DNA of 64,000 nt. Source: Pseudomonadota bacterium. Its GTDB lineage: Bacteria; Pseudomonadota; Alphaproteobacteria; Acetobacterales; Acetobacteraceae. The position numbers and the translations under genes were made by a program. The DNA lies in contig JAJYYH010000033.1 in the NCBI GenBank assembly GCA_021801255.1, positions 62,001 to 126,000 of the forward strand, given 5' to 3'. A model generated the notes under the pieces. That model ran no database searches. It was given only the letters and a program-made list of their open reading frames with translations, and had not been told where the DNA came from. This document shows positions 14,756-22,234 of this stretch, piece by piece (position 1 is the first letter of the stretch; each line of letters starts with the position of its first letter).

Positions 14756-16096
14756 ATGCCAGACACCCCAGACCTGCCGCCCGCGCTAAAGAGCAAGATT
14801 TTCGAAGATGCCGCCAACTTCGCCGGGCACGTGTTCGAGGAGGAGGCGGACTTCGTGGGGGCGACGTTCCAAGCTACCGCGGACTTCAGCGGCGCGACGT
14901 TCCAAAAGTTCGCTAATTTCAGCGGCGCGACGTTCCAAAAAGGCGCTAATTTCGCCGATGCCGTATTTTCTCTGGAGGCATCCTTTCTGGTCGCCACGTT
15001 TAAAGATTCAGCTATCTTCGAGCACGCGAAGTTCCGAGCGGGGGTGCAATTCGCAGAGGCAAGCTTCACCAAGCGTGCAACGTTTACGGGCGCGTCATTC
15101 CGGGGGCGCACCGGCTTCAGACGCGCGGAGTTTACCGATTCCGTTGATTTCGATCGAGCGCGCTTCGACGTATTTGTTCCGAGGAACCCAGTGGTAGTGG
15201 CTAACTTCGAAGCGGCCCATTTTCGGGGCAAGGCGAGTTTCAGCGGCACGTCGTTCGCCGGCAAGATCATCTTCTCGGGCGTGCACTTCGCGGCGGAGGC
15301 CATCTTCGACCGCGCGAGATTTGATACACTAGCCCAATTCAAAGGCGCGACCTTTTCGCAGATAACTCACTTTTATGACGCGCGTTTTGGCTTGGTTGCC
15401 GATTTCGAAGGAGCGACCTTCGAAGGCCACCTCGCATTCAACCGTGCGCGCTTCGTGGGGGTTGCATCGTTCATAAACGCGGAAATGAAATCTCGAACAA
15501 GCTTCAACCGCGCTGTCTTTCGCGAGCGGCCGCCCGATCTCGCCGGCGCCAAGCTGCACGAAGGCACGACATGGTTCGGCGTAAAATTGCCGCCTGCACC
15601 GGCGACCATTGACGCGGCGGAAGACACCGTCGGCTACTACGAACGCCTGAAACTGGAAATGGACCGACTCAAAAAACACGAGGACGAGCTGAACTTCTTC
15701 ACCCTGGAACTCCAAGCCCGCCGCGTTCTTGGCGGCAAATGGTCCTCGCTCACCGGCTGGGCGATCGGCGCCTATGGCCTCTTGAGCGATTACGGGCGGA
15801 GCATTCTGCGCCCGCTCGCGGGCCTCGGCGTTGTCATCGGCCTCGGCGCGCCGGCCTTCTGGGCGCATGACGCTTGGCCGGCATGGCGCGATTGGCCGGC
15901 CTGGCGCGCGGCCCTCGGCCTCAGCGCCGCCAACACCCTCGGCGTGTTCAACTTCCGCCAGGCGTTTTTCACGGCCGACGAAATCGCCAAACTCCCCGGC
16001 TGGCTGCAAGTGCTTTCCGCCGGGGAAACCATCCTCGGCGCGCTGCTGCTGTTTCTCCTGGGCCTTGGTCTGCGCAACACGTTCCGCCTGCGCTAA
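14756..16096 (+). CDS. Pentapeptide-repeat membrane protein
   Basis: This 446-residue protein was started at the ATG at 14756 (MPDTPDLPPALKSKIFEDAA). Residues about 20-270 are built from A(D/N)FxxAxF repeats such as ATADFSGATFQKFANF, the signature of the right-handed quadrilateral beta helix. A charged coiled region follows (YERLKLEMDRLKKHEDEL). The C-terminal 130 residues carry at least two hydrophobic segments (LRPLAGLGVVIGLGAPAFWA and ETILGALLLFLLGLGL). Pentapeptide proteins fused to a membrane domain exist in many bacteria but their function is not settled. Base composition is a little less GC-rich than the neighbours. Confidence 0.8.
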   Translation: MPDTPDLPPALKSKIFEDAANFAGHVFEEEADFVGATFQATADFSGATFQKFANFSGATFQKGANFADAVFSLEASFLVATFKDSAIFEHAKFRAGVQFAEASFTKRATFTGASFRGRTGFRRAEFTDSVDFDRARFDVFVPRNPVVVANFEAAHFRGKASFSGTSFAGKIIFSGVHFAAEAIFDRARFDTLAQFKGATFSQITHFYDARFGLVADFEGATFEGHLAFNRARFVGVASFINAEMKSRTSFNRAVFRERPPDLAGAKLHEGTTWFGVKLPPAPATIDAAEDTVGYYERLKLEMDRLKKHEDELNFFTLELQARRVLGGKWSSLTGWAIGAYGLLSDYGRSILRPLAGLGVVIGLGAPAFWAHDAWPAWRDWPAWRAALGLSAANTLGVFNFRQAFFTADEIAKLPGWLQVLSAGETILGALLLFLLGLGLRNTFRLR

Positions 16097-16175
16097 CCGC
16101 GCTCAGCCGCGGGCGCGCCGAGGAAAAGGGGCAGCCCCCAAACGAACGGAAGCCACCCCATGCCCGGCCCGTTCC

Positions 16176-17027
16176 TCAGCCGCGCGCCCGCCGGCGCGCG
16201 AGCGCGAGCCCGGCAAGCCCGGCGCCGAGCAACGCGAGCGAGGCCGGCTCCGGCACGCTCGCCGGCACGCTCGCCGGCGGGTCATCGACATTCAGCGCCG
16301 AGAGCGCCACCGCGCCGGCTTCGCTGGACGTGTTGCTTTGGCCATCGCCGGTGCCGACGACGTCGATGGTCATGCCGGTGAGGCTGGTTCCGGCCCAGCT
16401 CGACGGCAGGACAAAGCTCTGCTCATCGAGGCGCTGGCTCAGATTCTGGCCGTTATTGCCGTTGTTCCACCAATTCTCCGCCGTCACGTCGCCAAGCGCG
16501 GACGTGGTGTTGGTTCCTGGCAGCGTGTCGGAAAAGACGTTTTGATTATAGTCGCGAACCGTCTGACCGCTTTGCAGGCCATAGGTCGCGGTGTTGCCGG
16601 CGGAATTGGCGAAGGTGATCAACACCGCGGCGTTGTTGTCGGCGGTGTTGCCGATGAGGCCGTAGAACTCATTGAACAATGACTGCACGGTGGCGCCGGC
16701 GGTCAAGGCGATCGGGGCGAAATTATTGATCGTCAGCGTATTGCTTCCGGCTCCCATGCTGGTTGCCGGAACGGCGACATAGTGCCCGCTCCAATCGGCG
16801 AAGGTGATGCCGGTGGCCTGGTTGCCGCTGGTTGTTGCGGTGATGATGGAGCTGCCGCCAACCTCCTGGCTCCACAGGCCGGTGAAAAATGTCCCGTTCG
16901 TGCCCCCGCCGTAATAGGCGGAGAGATTGATCGCGGTGATGGTATCAGCCCAGGCCGGCGCCGATGCCGCCGCCAGCCCGCCAAGTATCGTCGTGGCGAG
17001 GGCCGTGAACGTGAAAAACCGTCTCAT
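16176..17027 (-). CDS. PEP-CTERM sorted exported protein, third copy
   Basis: The ATG at 17027 (MRRFFTFTALATTILGGLAA) is preceded by an AGGAAG ribosome-binding site, giving 283 residues. A signal peptide ends near PAWA. The mature part is rich in Asn, Thr, Ser and Gly (SGQTVRDYNQNVFSDTLPGT). The C-terminus has SVPEPASLALLGAGLAGLAL and an RRRARG tail. It is convergent with the pentapeptide-repeat gene and unrelated in length and sequence to the tandem pair at 13345, although it uses the same sorting signal. Confidence 0.85.
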   Translation of the reverse strand: MRRFFTFTALATTILGGLAAASAPAWADTITAINLSAYYGGGTNGTFFTGLWSQEVGGSSIITATTSGNQATGITFADWSGHYVAVPATSMGAGSNTLTINNFAPIALTAGATVQSLFNEFYGLIGNTADNNAAVLITFANSAGNTATYGLQSGQTVRDYNQNVFSDTLPGTNTTSALGDVTAENWWNNGNNGQNLSQRLDEQSFVLPSSWAGTSLTGMTIDVVGTGDGQSNTSSEAGAVALSALNVDDPPASVPASVPEPASLALLGAGLAGLALARRRARG

Positions 17028-17231
17028 CGTCGTGCTTCCTTCATGCGGTGTTACGTCAAACGCCCCCCTCAGCGCCACCGCCGGCTGGTTTCGGCCAGTG
17101 CCGCCGCGCTGTGAACGTTACGGAACGTTAGCACACAAAAAATTGTAAATTTATGATAATTTGACGATTATCACGAAAACGTGATCGTGCCGCTCACGCC
17201 CCGGCCCCGTCCAGCTATAAATACCCCGCAA

Positions 17232-17270
17232 CATCAATCTGTTGCAGGTGAGGGGCGGCGGCGCGTTAAA
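17232..17270 (+). pseudogene. Remnant of a DUF2589 gene 3' end with an internal deletion
   Basis: Twenty bases at 17232-17251 are identical to 18984-19003 inside the second DUF2589 gene. They are followed by the last bases of that gene up to its TAA stop. Compared with the intact gene, 29 bases lying between two GGCGGCGCG repeats are missing, as expected for slipped-strand deletion. The palindromic repeat then follows in both places. Confidence 0.7.
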
Positions 17271-17384
17271 AAGGCCAGGGGCTTTGCCCCTAGACCCCAG
17301 CAAAGGCGGAGCCCTTGGAACCCGTCCCGAATTGCGGGTCTGGGGGCGCGGCCCCCAGTGGGTCCAGGGCAAAGCCCTGGCCTA
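17271..17384. repeat. Dispersed palindromic repeat, copy A
   Basis: About 114 bp begin with AAGGCCAGGG and end with CCCTGGCCT. Nested inverted repeats inside read as GGGGCTTTGCCCC and CTGGGGGCGCGGCCCCCAG. Copies B (19051) and C (61455) share the outline. The rest of the 17028-17489 gap holds the gene remnant, an AT-rich stretch with direct repeats of short motifs near 17140-17200 and a promoter candidate. Confidence 0.8.
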
Positions 17385-17426
17385 ACGCTGCGCAAAAACG
17401 GCATTAATGCTGACCCGAAATAGTTC

Positions 17427-17456
17427 TTGACCCGGACCCACTCCCGGAGCTACACG
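17427..17456 (+). promoter_or_regulatory. Candidate promoter of the DUF2589 operon
   Basis: TTGACC (17427-17432) and TACACG (17451-17456) are 18 bp apart. A GGGAGGC ribosome-binding site stands before the ATG at 17490. The -10 element is weak, so confidence is low. Confidence 0.3.
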
Positions 17457-17489
17457 TTTTCGTGATCCATACCAGGTGGGAGGCAAAAA

Positions 17490-18119
17490 ATGTCCGGCAC
17501 CGTGCAGACCCAGGCGACCAATCTCCTGAGCGGCATCCCCTTCGGCTACCTCATCGGCGCGCCGTTGGTCGCCGCCATCGACGCCCAGGGCCTGGCGGCG
17601 ATGGAGACGGTGAAATTCATCGAGGCGGTGGGTTTCACCTCAAGCGGCTCCCCGCCCGTCACCACCGCGCAGACCGTCACCTTCACCTATACCAAGCCGG
17701 TGACACCCACGGGCGGCGGCACGCCGGTCTCCGAGACGATGACGCTGACCGTGCCGCTGCTCTCGATCGTGGACATCCCATTTCTCCGCATCAGCCAGAT
17801 GACCATCGCCTTCACCGCCAATATCCAGGCTGATACCTCGACCCAGGTGACCACCGCCAACACCACGGCCTTCACCGCGAACCTCTCGACGAGCGCCAAT
17901 TTCTTCTTCGCCAGCGCCAAGCTCAACGCCTCGATTTCCAACACCTCCTCCACCAACACCACCGCCAATTCCACCTATAACGTGCAGTACACCATGGGCA
18001 TCAACGTCACGGCGGAGCAGGATTCGATGCCGGCGGGGTTGCAGGCGATCCTCAACATTCTCGCCAACGCCATCGCCGCCCAGTCCCCCGCCGCCGCCGC
18101 CGCGAGCAGCGGGCATTGA
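17490..18119 (+). CDS. DUF2589 domain protein
   Basis: This 209-residue protein begins MSGTVQTQATNLLSGIPFGY. The family pattern is clear: IGAPLVAAIDAQGLAAMETV near the start, VGFTSS, a VPLLSIVDIPFLRISQMTIA core and a C-terminal MGINVTAEQDSMPAGLQAIL. DUF2589 proteins often occur as two or three adjacent genes and have no established function. The central segment is very rich in Thr, Ser, Asn and Ala. It is first in a three-gene operon whose genes overlap by four bases, bracketed by palindromic repeats. Confidence 0.85.
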   Translation: MSGTVQTQATNLLSGIPFGYLIGAPLVAAIDAQGLAAMETVKFIEAVGFTSSGSPPVTTAQTVTFTYTKPVTPTGGGTPVSETMTLTVPLLSIVDIPFLRISQMTIAFTANIQADTSTQVTTANTTAFTANLSTSANFFFASAKLNASISNTSSTNTTANSTYNVQYTMGINVTAEQDSMPAGLQAILNILANAIAAQSPAAAAASSGH

Positions 18120-18484
18120 GCGAGGCCGCTTCCGGGCGGGTGGTGCCGGCGGCAGTGCTCGCGGAGGCGGCGCGGGCGGCGCTGCTTGGCGCCGAGGCGC
18201 TGGCGCGGGCGGCGGCGCCCTGGCCGGCCGACCTCGCCCGCCTCGGCCTGGCCGCGCCGGCCTTCCGCATCGCCGAGCTGCGCCTGGCCCTGCCCTGCCT
18301 GCCACGGAGCCCGCCCGGTGCCGCCCTGGTGGTCGAACTGCTCGGCGCCGACCGGCACCCGCCGGGGCTGCGGCGGCTCGTCCTCCGCGTCGCGGCCGCC
18401 GCATCCGGGGAGACAAGTGTCGCCGTGAGCCTCGCCGCCCCGGATGAACGCCCCGAGGCCGTATCCCCTGGGGGTGTGTCATGA
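18116..18484 (+). CDS. Middle gene of the DUF2589 operon, function unknown
   Basis: This 122-residue frame starts at a TTG that overlaps the TGA of the upstream gene (TTGA) and ends four bases into the next gene. The composition is Ala/Leu/Arg-rich (AEAARAALLGAEALARAAAP), with a possible degenerate DUF2589-like core at LRLALPCLPRSPPGAALVVE. No other known motif is visible. Tight coupling on both sides suggests a shared complex, which is inference. The high GC and the Ala-rich sequence call for caution that this is a real protein. Confidence 0.5.
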   Translation: MSEAASGRVVPAAVLAEAARAALLGAEALARAAAPWPADLARLGLAAPAFRIAELRLALPCLPRSPPGAALVVELLGADRHPPGLRRLVLRVAAAASGETSVAVSLAAPDERPEAVSPGGVS

Positions 18485-19050
18485 GCGAAACCCCGAGTGC
18501 CGCCCTGGTCGCGCGCGAGCCCGCCGATTTCGAACTCCATCAACTGCTCGCCGCCCCGCTCGCCGCGCTCGTCCGCGCCGAGGCGCTTTCCGCCATGGCG
18601 CTGCTCGATGTCATCGGCCAGATCGGGTTTCAGCCGTCTGCCGCCGCCGCGCCGGAGACTCTCGGGGCCTTGCGCATGGCCTCCTTCACCTATCCGCGCC
18701 AGCTTCCCGACGGCTCGGTGCGCACCATGACCATGGAACTGCCGCTGCTCTCGCTGGTGCCGCTGCCGGTGCTCGCGGTGAAGGATGGCAGTTTCGTCTT
18801 TGACGTGGCGCTGACCGGGCTGCGCGCGGTCCCGCCCACCGAGGCGCAGCGGGCGAGCGGGATGAGCGAGGTGGCGCTCACCGTCGCCCTGCCGCCCACC
18901 GCCGCGAGCGGCACGACCGCCCCGGCGCCGCCCGTGATGAACGTCCATCTCAACGTCGTCCGCGGCGATTTTCCCAACGGCATCATCAATCTGTTGCAGG
19001 TGATGAACGGCGGCGCGCTGCTGCGCGAGACGCCGCCGGCGGCGCGTTAA
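18481..19050 (+). CDS. DUF2589 domain protein, second copy
   Basis: This 189-residue protein has the same layout as the first: LHQLLAAPLAALVRAEALSA near the start, RMASFTYPRQLPDGSVRTMT, then MELPLLSLVPLPVLAVKDGS, and a C-terminal DFPNGIINLLQVMNGGALL region. The end is the sequence copied upstream at 17232. The protein is shorter and less Thr-rich than its neighbour, so the pair is not a recent duplication. Function unknown. Confidence 0.8.
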   Translation: MSETPSAALVAREPADFELHQLLAAPLAALVRAEALSAMALLDVIGQIGFQPSAAAAPETLGALRMASFTYPRQLPDGSVRTMTMELPLLSLVPLPVLAVKDGSFVFDVALTGLRAVPPTEAQRASGMSEVALTVALPPTAASGTTAPAPPVMNVHLNVVRGDFPNGIINLLQVMNGGALLRETPPAAR

Positions 19051-19140
19051 AAGGCCAAGGGCGGCGCCCTTGGAACCCTTCCCATGACGCGGGTCTGGGG
19101 GCGCTGCCCCCAGCGGGTCCAGGGCAGCGCCCTGGCCTTA
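19051..19140. repeat. Dispersed palindromic repeat, copy B
   Basis: About 90 bp begin with AAGGCCAAGG directly after the DUF2589 stop codon and end with CCCTGGCCTT. It is shorter than copy A because the segment around AGCAAAGGCGG is missing, but keeps CTGGGGGCGCTGCCCCCAG and GGTCCAGGGC. Confidence 0.8.
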
Positions 19141-19229
19141 CACTTTCGCCGATAGCGCCAAACGCAAGCCTCTTGCACGGCGGCCGCGGCGTGCCAAATT
19201 CTAGAGAAGTGTCACGAGGGAGCGGGGAT

Positions 19230-20033
19230 ATGCGGGGGAAGTCGCGGTTCTTTCAGGGCGTGGTGATCGCCGGCGTGCTCGGCTTTGCGCTGGCCGCGCC
19301 GGCCGTGCTTGCCAAGGGTGCCGGTGGCGCGGGCGCGGGCGGCGCGGGTGGAGCTGGTGGTGCGGGCGCGGGCGGCGCTGGGGCTGGTGGCGCCGGCGCG
19401 GCGGCAGGGGTGGGCGGCGCGGCCGGGCATGGACATGGCTCGGTGGGCGCGGTGGGCCCGGTCGGGCCGATGGTCAGCCGCCACGGGCCGACCTCGGTTT
19501 CGCATCTCCCCCTGGTTCGCGTTCATTCCGCCCGCCCGCTCGCCCGGCATGCCCCGCGCCCGGCGAGCCGTGGGCAGTTGACGGCGGCGCTCGGGCCGCT
19601 GAACGCCGCCCACGCCGCGCCGGCCGCCCTGGCGCACGCCTCGCCACGCTCGATGGTGGGCAAAATCGCGACCTATGACCGCGCCATGCTGGCGGCGCTG
19701 GCAATGCCGGCGCGCACCCCGGCGCAAATCGCCGCGCGCAACGACGCCATCACCGCGGCGCGCGCGACGCTTGCCGCCCAGACCGGGCGGACGCTCTCGC
19801 CCCCGGTGATCGCTCGGGTCGATCACCTGCTCGGCCTGCCGCCCGTGCCCGCGACGCTTGCGCCGCCTGGCCCCGTTCCCCCTGGCCCCGTTCCCCTTGG
19901 CGCCCCCCTTCCTGGCCCGACGCCGTTGGCGCCCCGCGCGCCGATCCAGCAGGCGACGCTGCCGCCACCCGGCCCATCACCCGCACCCGCACCCGCGCCA
20001 TTAGCGCCCGCGCCGCCGGCGCCGAGCCTCTAG
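19230..20033 (+). CDS. Exported Gly/Ala- and Pro-rich protein
   Basis: This 267-residue protein was started at the ATG at 19230 (MRGKSRFFQGVVIAGVLGFA), which gives a signal peptide ending near AVLA-K. Residues about 32-75 are a GGAGAGGAGG low-complexity tract. A basic His/Arg/Ala region and a helical stretch follow (TPAQIAARNDAITAARATLA). The last 70 residues are Pro/Ala repeats (PGPVPPGPVP, PAPAPAP). The layout suggests a surface or matrix protein. No enzymatic motif is visible. The repeats make its length likely to vary between strains. Confidence 0.65.
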   Translation: MRGKSRFFQGVVIAGVLGFALAAPAVLAKGAGGAGAGGAGGAGGAGAGGAGAGGAGAAAGVGGAAGHGHGSVGAVGPVGPMVSRHGPTSVSHLPLVRVHSARPLARHAPRPASRGQLTAALGPLNAAHAAPAALAHASPRSMVGKIATYDRAMLAALAMPARTPAQIAARNDAITAARATLAAQTGRTLSPPVIARVDHLLGLPPVPATLAPPGPVPPGPVPLGAPLPGPTPLAPRAPIQQATLPPPGPSPAPAPAPLAPAPPAPSL

Positions 20034-20045
20034 GCGCGGGCGGCT

Positions 20046-20252
20046 CTACGCCGGGGTGTCATGCGGTGGCATGGCGGCCAGACGGAGGACGCCGCCCTCG
20101 GGTCGGGTGATCTCGATGATGGTTTCCAGGCGCACCAGGCGGGCCTGATGGTTCTCGACCTTGCCCGCCAGCGCCTTGACCCCATCGGTCAATGTCGTCA
20201 CCCGCTCGGCCAGCGCCGCCAGGCGGGCGAGCCGGTCAAACCAGTCGCTCAC
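20046..20252 (-). CDS. Small coiled-coil protein beside the ribbon-helix-helix gene
   Basis: I used the GTG at 20252, giving 68 residues that begin SDWFDRLARLAALAERVTTL. Heptads (LAALAERVTTLTDGVKALAG then VENHQARLVRLETIIE) form a probable coiled coil. It starts 10 bp after the ribbon-helix-helix gene stops, on the same strand. Such pairs are common near relaxase loci, but no relaxase lies in the window. Function is not known. Confidence 0.55.
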   Translation of the reverse strand: MSDWFDRLARLAALAERVTTLTDGVKALAGKVENHQARLVRLETIIEITRPEGGVLRLAAMPPHDTPA

Positions 20253-20262
20253 GCCGCACCGG

Positions 20263-20532
20263 TCACGCAGCACCGATCTGGGCGAGCGCGGCAATCGCGC
20301 CATCGAGATCGGCCTCCATCCGCGCGATCAGCCCGTCCATCTGGCGGAGCGCCGCCTCCGGGCTCGCCTCCGGCGCGGCGGCGATGCCGAGCGCGCGCTC
20401 GCGCAGATAGGCGCTGACCGAGAGCCCGGCGGCCGCGGCTTGCCGGGCGATTTGCGCGGCCTCGCCGTCGTTGACCAGAACCGTCAGGCGCGTGCTCCGA
20501 CCGGGGACCGTCGGCGTCAGGGCAAGGCTCAT
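20263..20532 (-). CDS. Ribbon-helix-helix mobilisation-like protein
   Basis: This 89-residue protein begins MSLALTPTVPGRSTRLTVLV. The segment RLTVLVNDGEAAQIARQAAA followed by GLSVSAYLRERALG is the beta strand plus two helices of MobC/NikA-type DNA-binding accessory proteins, which help relaxases at transfer origins. The C-terminal 40 residues are helical. I see no relaxase beside it, so this may be a remnant or an orphan regulator. It suggests the region was acquired by a mobilisable element. Confidence 0.6.
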   Translation of the reverse strand: MSLALTPTVPGRSTRLTVLVNDGEAAQIARQAAAAGLSVSAYLRERALGIAAAPEASPEAALRQMDGLIARMEADLDGAIAALAQIGAA

Positions 20533-20618
20533 GGCTCTATCCTCTCCCGCTTCGCCCCAACATACACATACACCTACACATGTTCAAGCCACGCCGCCGC
20601 CGCCGGGTCTCGGGCGGA

Positions 20619-20759
20619 TCAGGCGGCCTCGGGCAGCTCGGCGCTCCAGGCGTCGATCAGCGGCTCGGTCGGCCCCCGGCGCAGGCGCACCCAACCTCCA
20701 CCACCCCCGGCTGACACCGCCCGCGAGCAGGAGATGAGGAGCCGGGCCGGGCGGATCAT
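20619..20759 (-). CDS. Small ORF coupled to the P-loop NTPase gene
   Basis: This 46-residue frame begins MIRPARLLISCSRAVSAGGG. Its ATG overlaps the TGA of the large NTPase gene in an ATGA, as between the other genes of this operon. It ends LIDAWSAELPEAA. Nothing else supports it, and its translation is unproven. The remaining 20533-20618 carries a simple CA-rich repeat (TACACATACAC type) and no other gene. Confidence 0.35.
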   Translation of the reverse strand: MIRPARLLISCSRAVSAGGGGGWVRLRRGPTEPLIDAWSAELPEAA

Positions 20760-22234
20760 GCGCGGGGCCTCATACCACCCTTTCGCCTCACGTTCGCCTG
20801 GAGGCGGAAGAGATCGGGCATGTTGATCCGGCCATCGGCGAGACGAAAGAAAATCTTGAGGCGGACGAGTTGCTCGACGAGAAGCTCGTAAGCGTCGTCC
20901 TCGGGCGCCGCCAAAACATCACCGGGTGGAATATAGCGGCTATCGTTATTTCGCTTTTCCGCTTCTGACTTGAGTTTTTGCAAAGTCCCCCGCTCTTGCC
21001 AGCGCGCGGCGAGATCGCTTTCCGTCAGAGGCACGACGAGAGAGGCCATGTCGCCAAGAGCCGTAGTCATCCAGTGATAATCCTCGGTCAATTCCTCCAC
21101 CCGAATTTTGGATGCGTGTCGTGCCCCTGATTCGATACCGGATTTATCGAGAACGGTCTCCCTGGATTTTGTCTCCTTGGCGGCTCTTTTCATCGCCAAA
21201 AGAAAGCTGCGCGGGGCGGCGAAGCCGGCGGCGTCGGATAGGTGATTGGGCACCCATTTATACGTGTCGCCCCTCTTCGGCCCAGCACCCATGAAATCCC
21301 CGGCCAGAGCGTGGAAGACTTTTTGTTGCGAAATTTCATCCTCGGCCAGATCATTGGATGGACGCCAGACGTTATCGACCAAGTTGAATTTTGCGCCGAA
21401 TGCCGAAGCGCAAAAATCTCGGAATGATCGCGCGGAGTCGTCCCTGTTAGCATTGGCCAGCAAGGTCCACAGCAATCCATAGAGATCGCGGCGCTTCCAG
21501 GTGAGTTCAACTTCGCTGTGACGGAGCTTGGAGGCGTCGCCAACCGTCCATAACCCGCTATCCTCCGCCATATCTGGGCGGATGAATATTTTGAGGCGGA
21601 CCGCTTTCAATGCGCGCACCGCCAGCGCCAGACGAATGATGCCCGCCATCTGCCTGCGGATGCCCTCCCAATCCATGGCAAGCCGATCGAGTGCGTCCAG
21701 CGCAAGGACATAAATGGCGTTGTTTCTGATCAGCGCTTCATCGAGCGTCCGAAACGCAGCGTTGCATCTTTCCGGGCTAGCGGCCGTCCATTGGGTCCAG
21801 TCCAGCCAAGAAGCATCATATCCGGGGGTGTTCTTGTCCGGGATCGGAGCACGCCTTAAGGTGACTGCGCGCCACAAATCTTCTGCCGAATGTCCGGCGG
21901 TCATGATTTTCGCAATCACTGGCCGTGTCGGGTGCTCGCTATTGAATTCATCATCCGAAAATCCGAGGCGTCCCTCAACACGATCTAGTTTCAGCCGTGG
22001 GTATGATTGCGCAACGAGTTGTCTGATGTTCTTATTGACTAGAACGCTCGACCAAAAGCTTTTGCCCGTGCCCCGGTCACCGACGACGATCGCGCGATTG
22101 GGATCGAGCGCGCCGGCATGATCGGCCGGCGTGAACACGGCTTTTTCCTCGGGCGCCCGCGCCGCGATGTGCGAGGCCTCGTCGGGCAAGGATTCGAAAG
22201 ATTCCCGAACGATGATGGGGAATCGTTGCGTCAT
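20756..22234 (-). CDS. P-loop NTPase, third gene of the HEPN operon
   Basis: This 492-residue protein has Walker A VVGDRGTGKSFW (residues 51-62), and a probable Walker B is VLALDALDRLA around residue 177. It looks like a STAND/AAA-type ATPase that ends in an all-alpha region. A charged helical segment (KRAAKETKSRETVLDKSGIE) lies in the C-terminal half, and PDLFRLQANVRRKGGMRPRA closes the protein. There is no nuclease or membrane motif. Its ATG overlaps the stop of the KGGVGR ATPase gene (22231-22234). In the operon the likely role is sensing or energy coupling, which is inference. Base composition is less GC-rich than the surroundings. Confidence 0.75.
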   Translation of the reverse strand: MTQRFPIIVRESFESLPDEASHIAARAPEEKAVFTPADHAGALDPNRAIVVGDRGTGKSFWSSVLVNKNIRQLVAQSYPRLKLDRVEGRLGFSDDEFNSEHPTRPVIAKIMTAGHSAEDLWRAVTLRRAPIPDKNTPGYDASWLDWTQWTAASPERCNAAFRTLDEALIRNNAIYVLALDALDRLAMDWEGIRRQMAGIIRLALAVRALKAVRLKIFIRPDMAEDSGLWTVGDASKLRHSEVELTWKRRDLYGLLWTLLANANRDDSARSFRDFCASAFGAKFNLVDNVWRPSNDLAEDEISQQKVFHALAGDFMGAGPKRGDTYKWVPNHLSDAAGFAAPRSFLLAMKRAAKETKSRETVLDKSGIESGARHASKIRVEELTEDYHWMTTALGDMASLVVPLTESDLAARWQERGTLQKLKSEAEKRNNDSRYIPPGDVLAAPEDDAYELLVEQLVRLKIFFRLADGRINMPDLFRLQANVRRKGGMRPRA

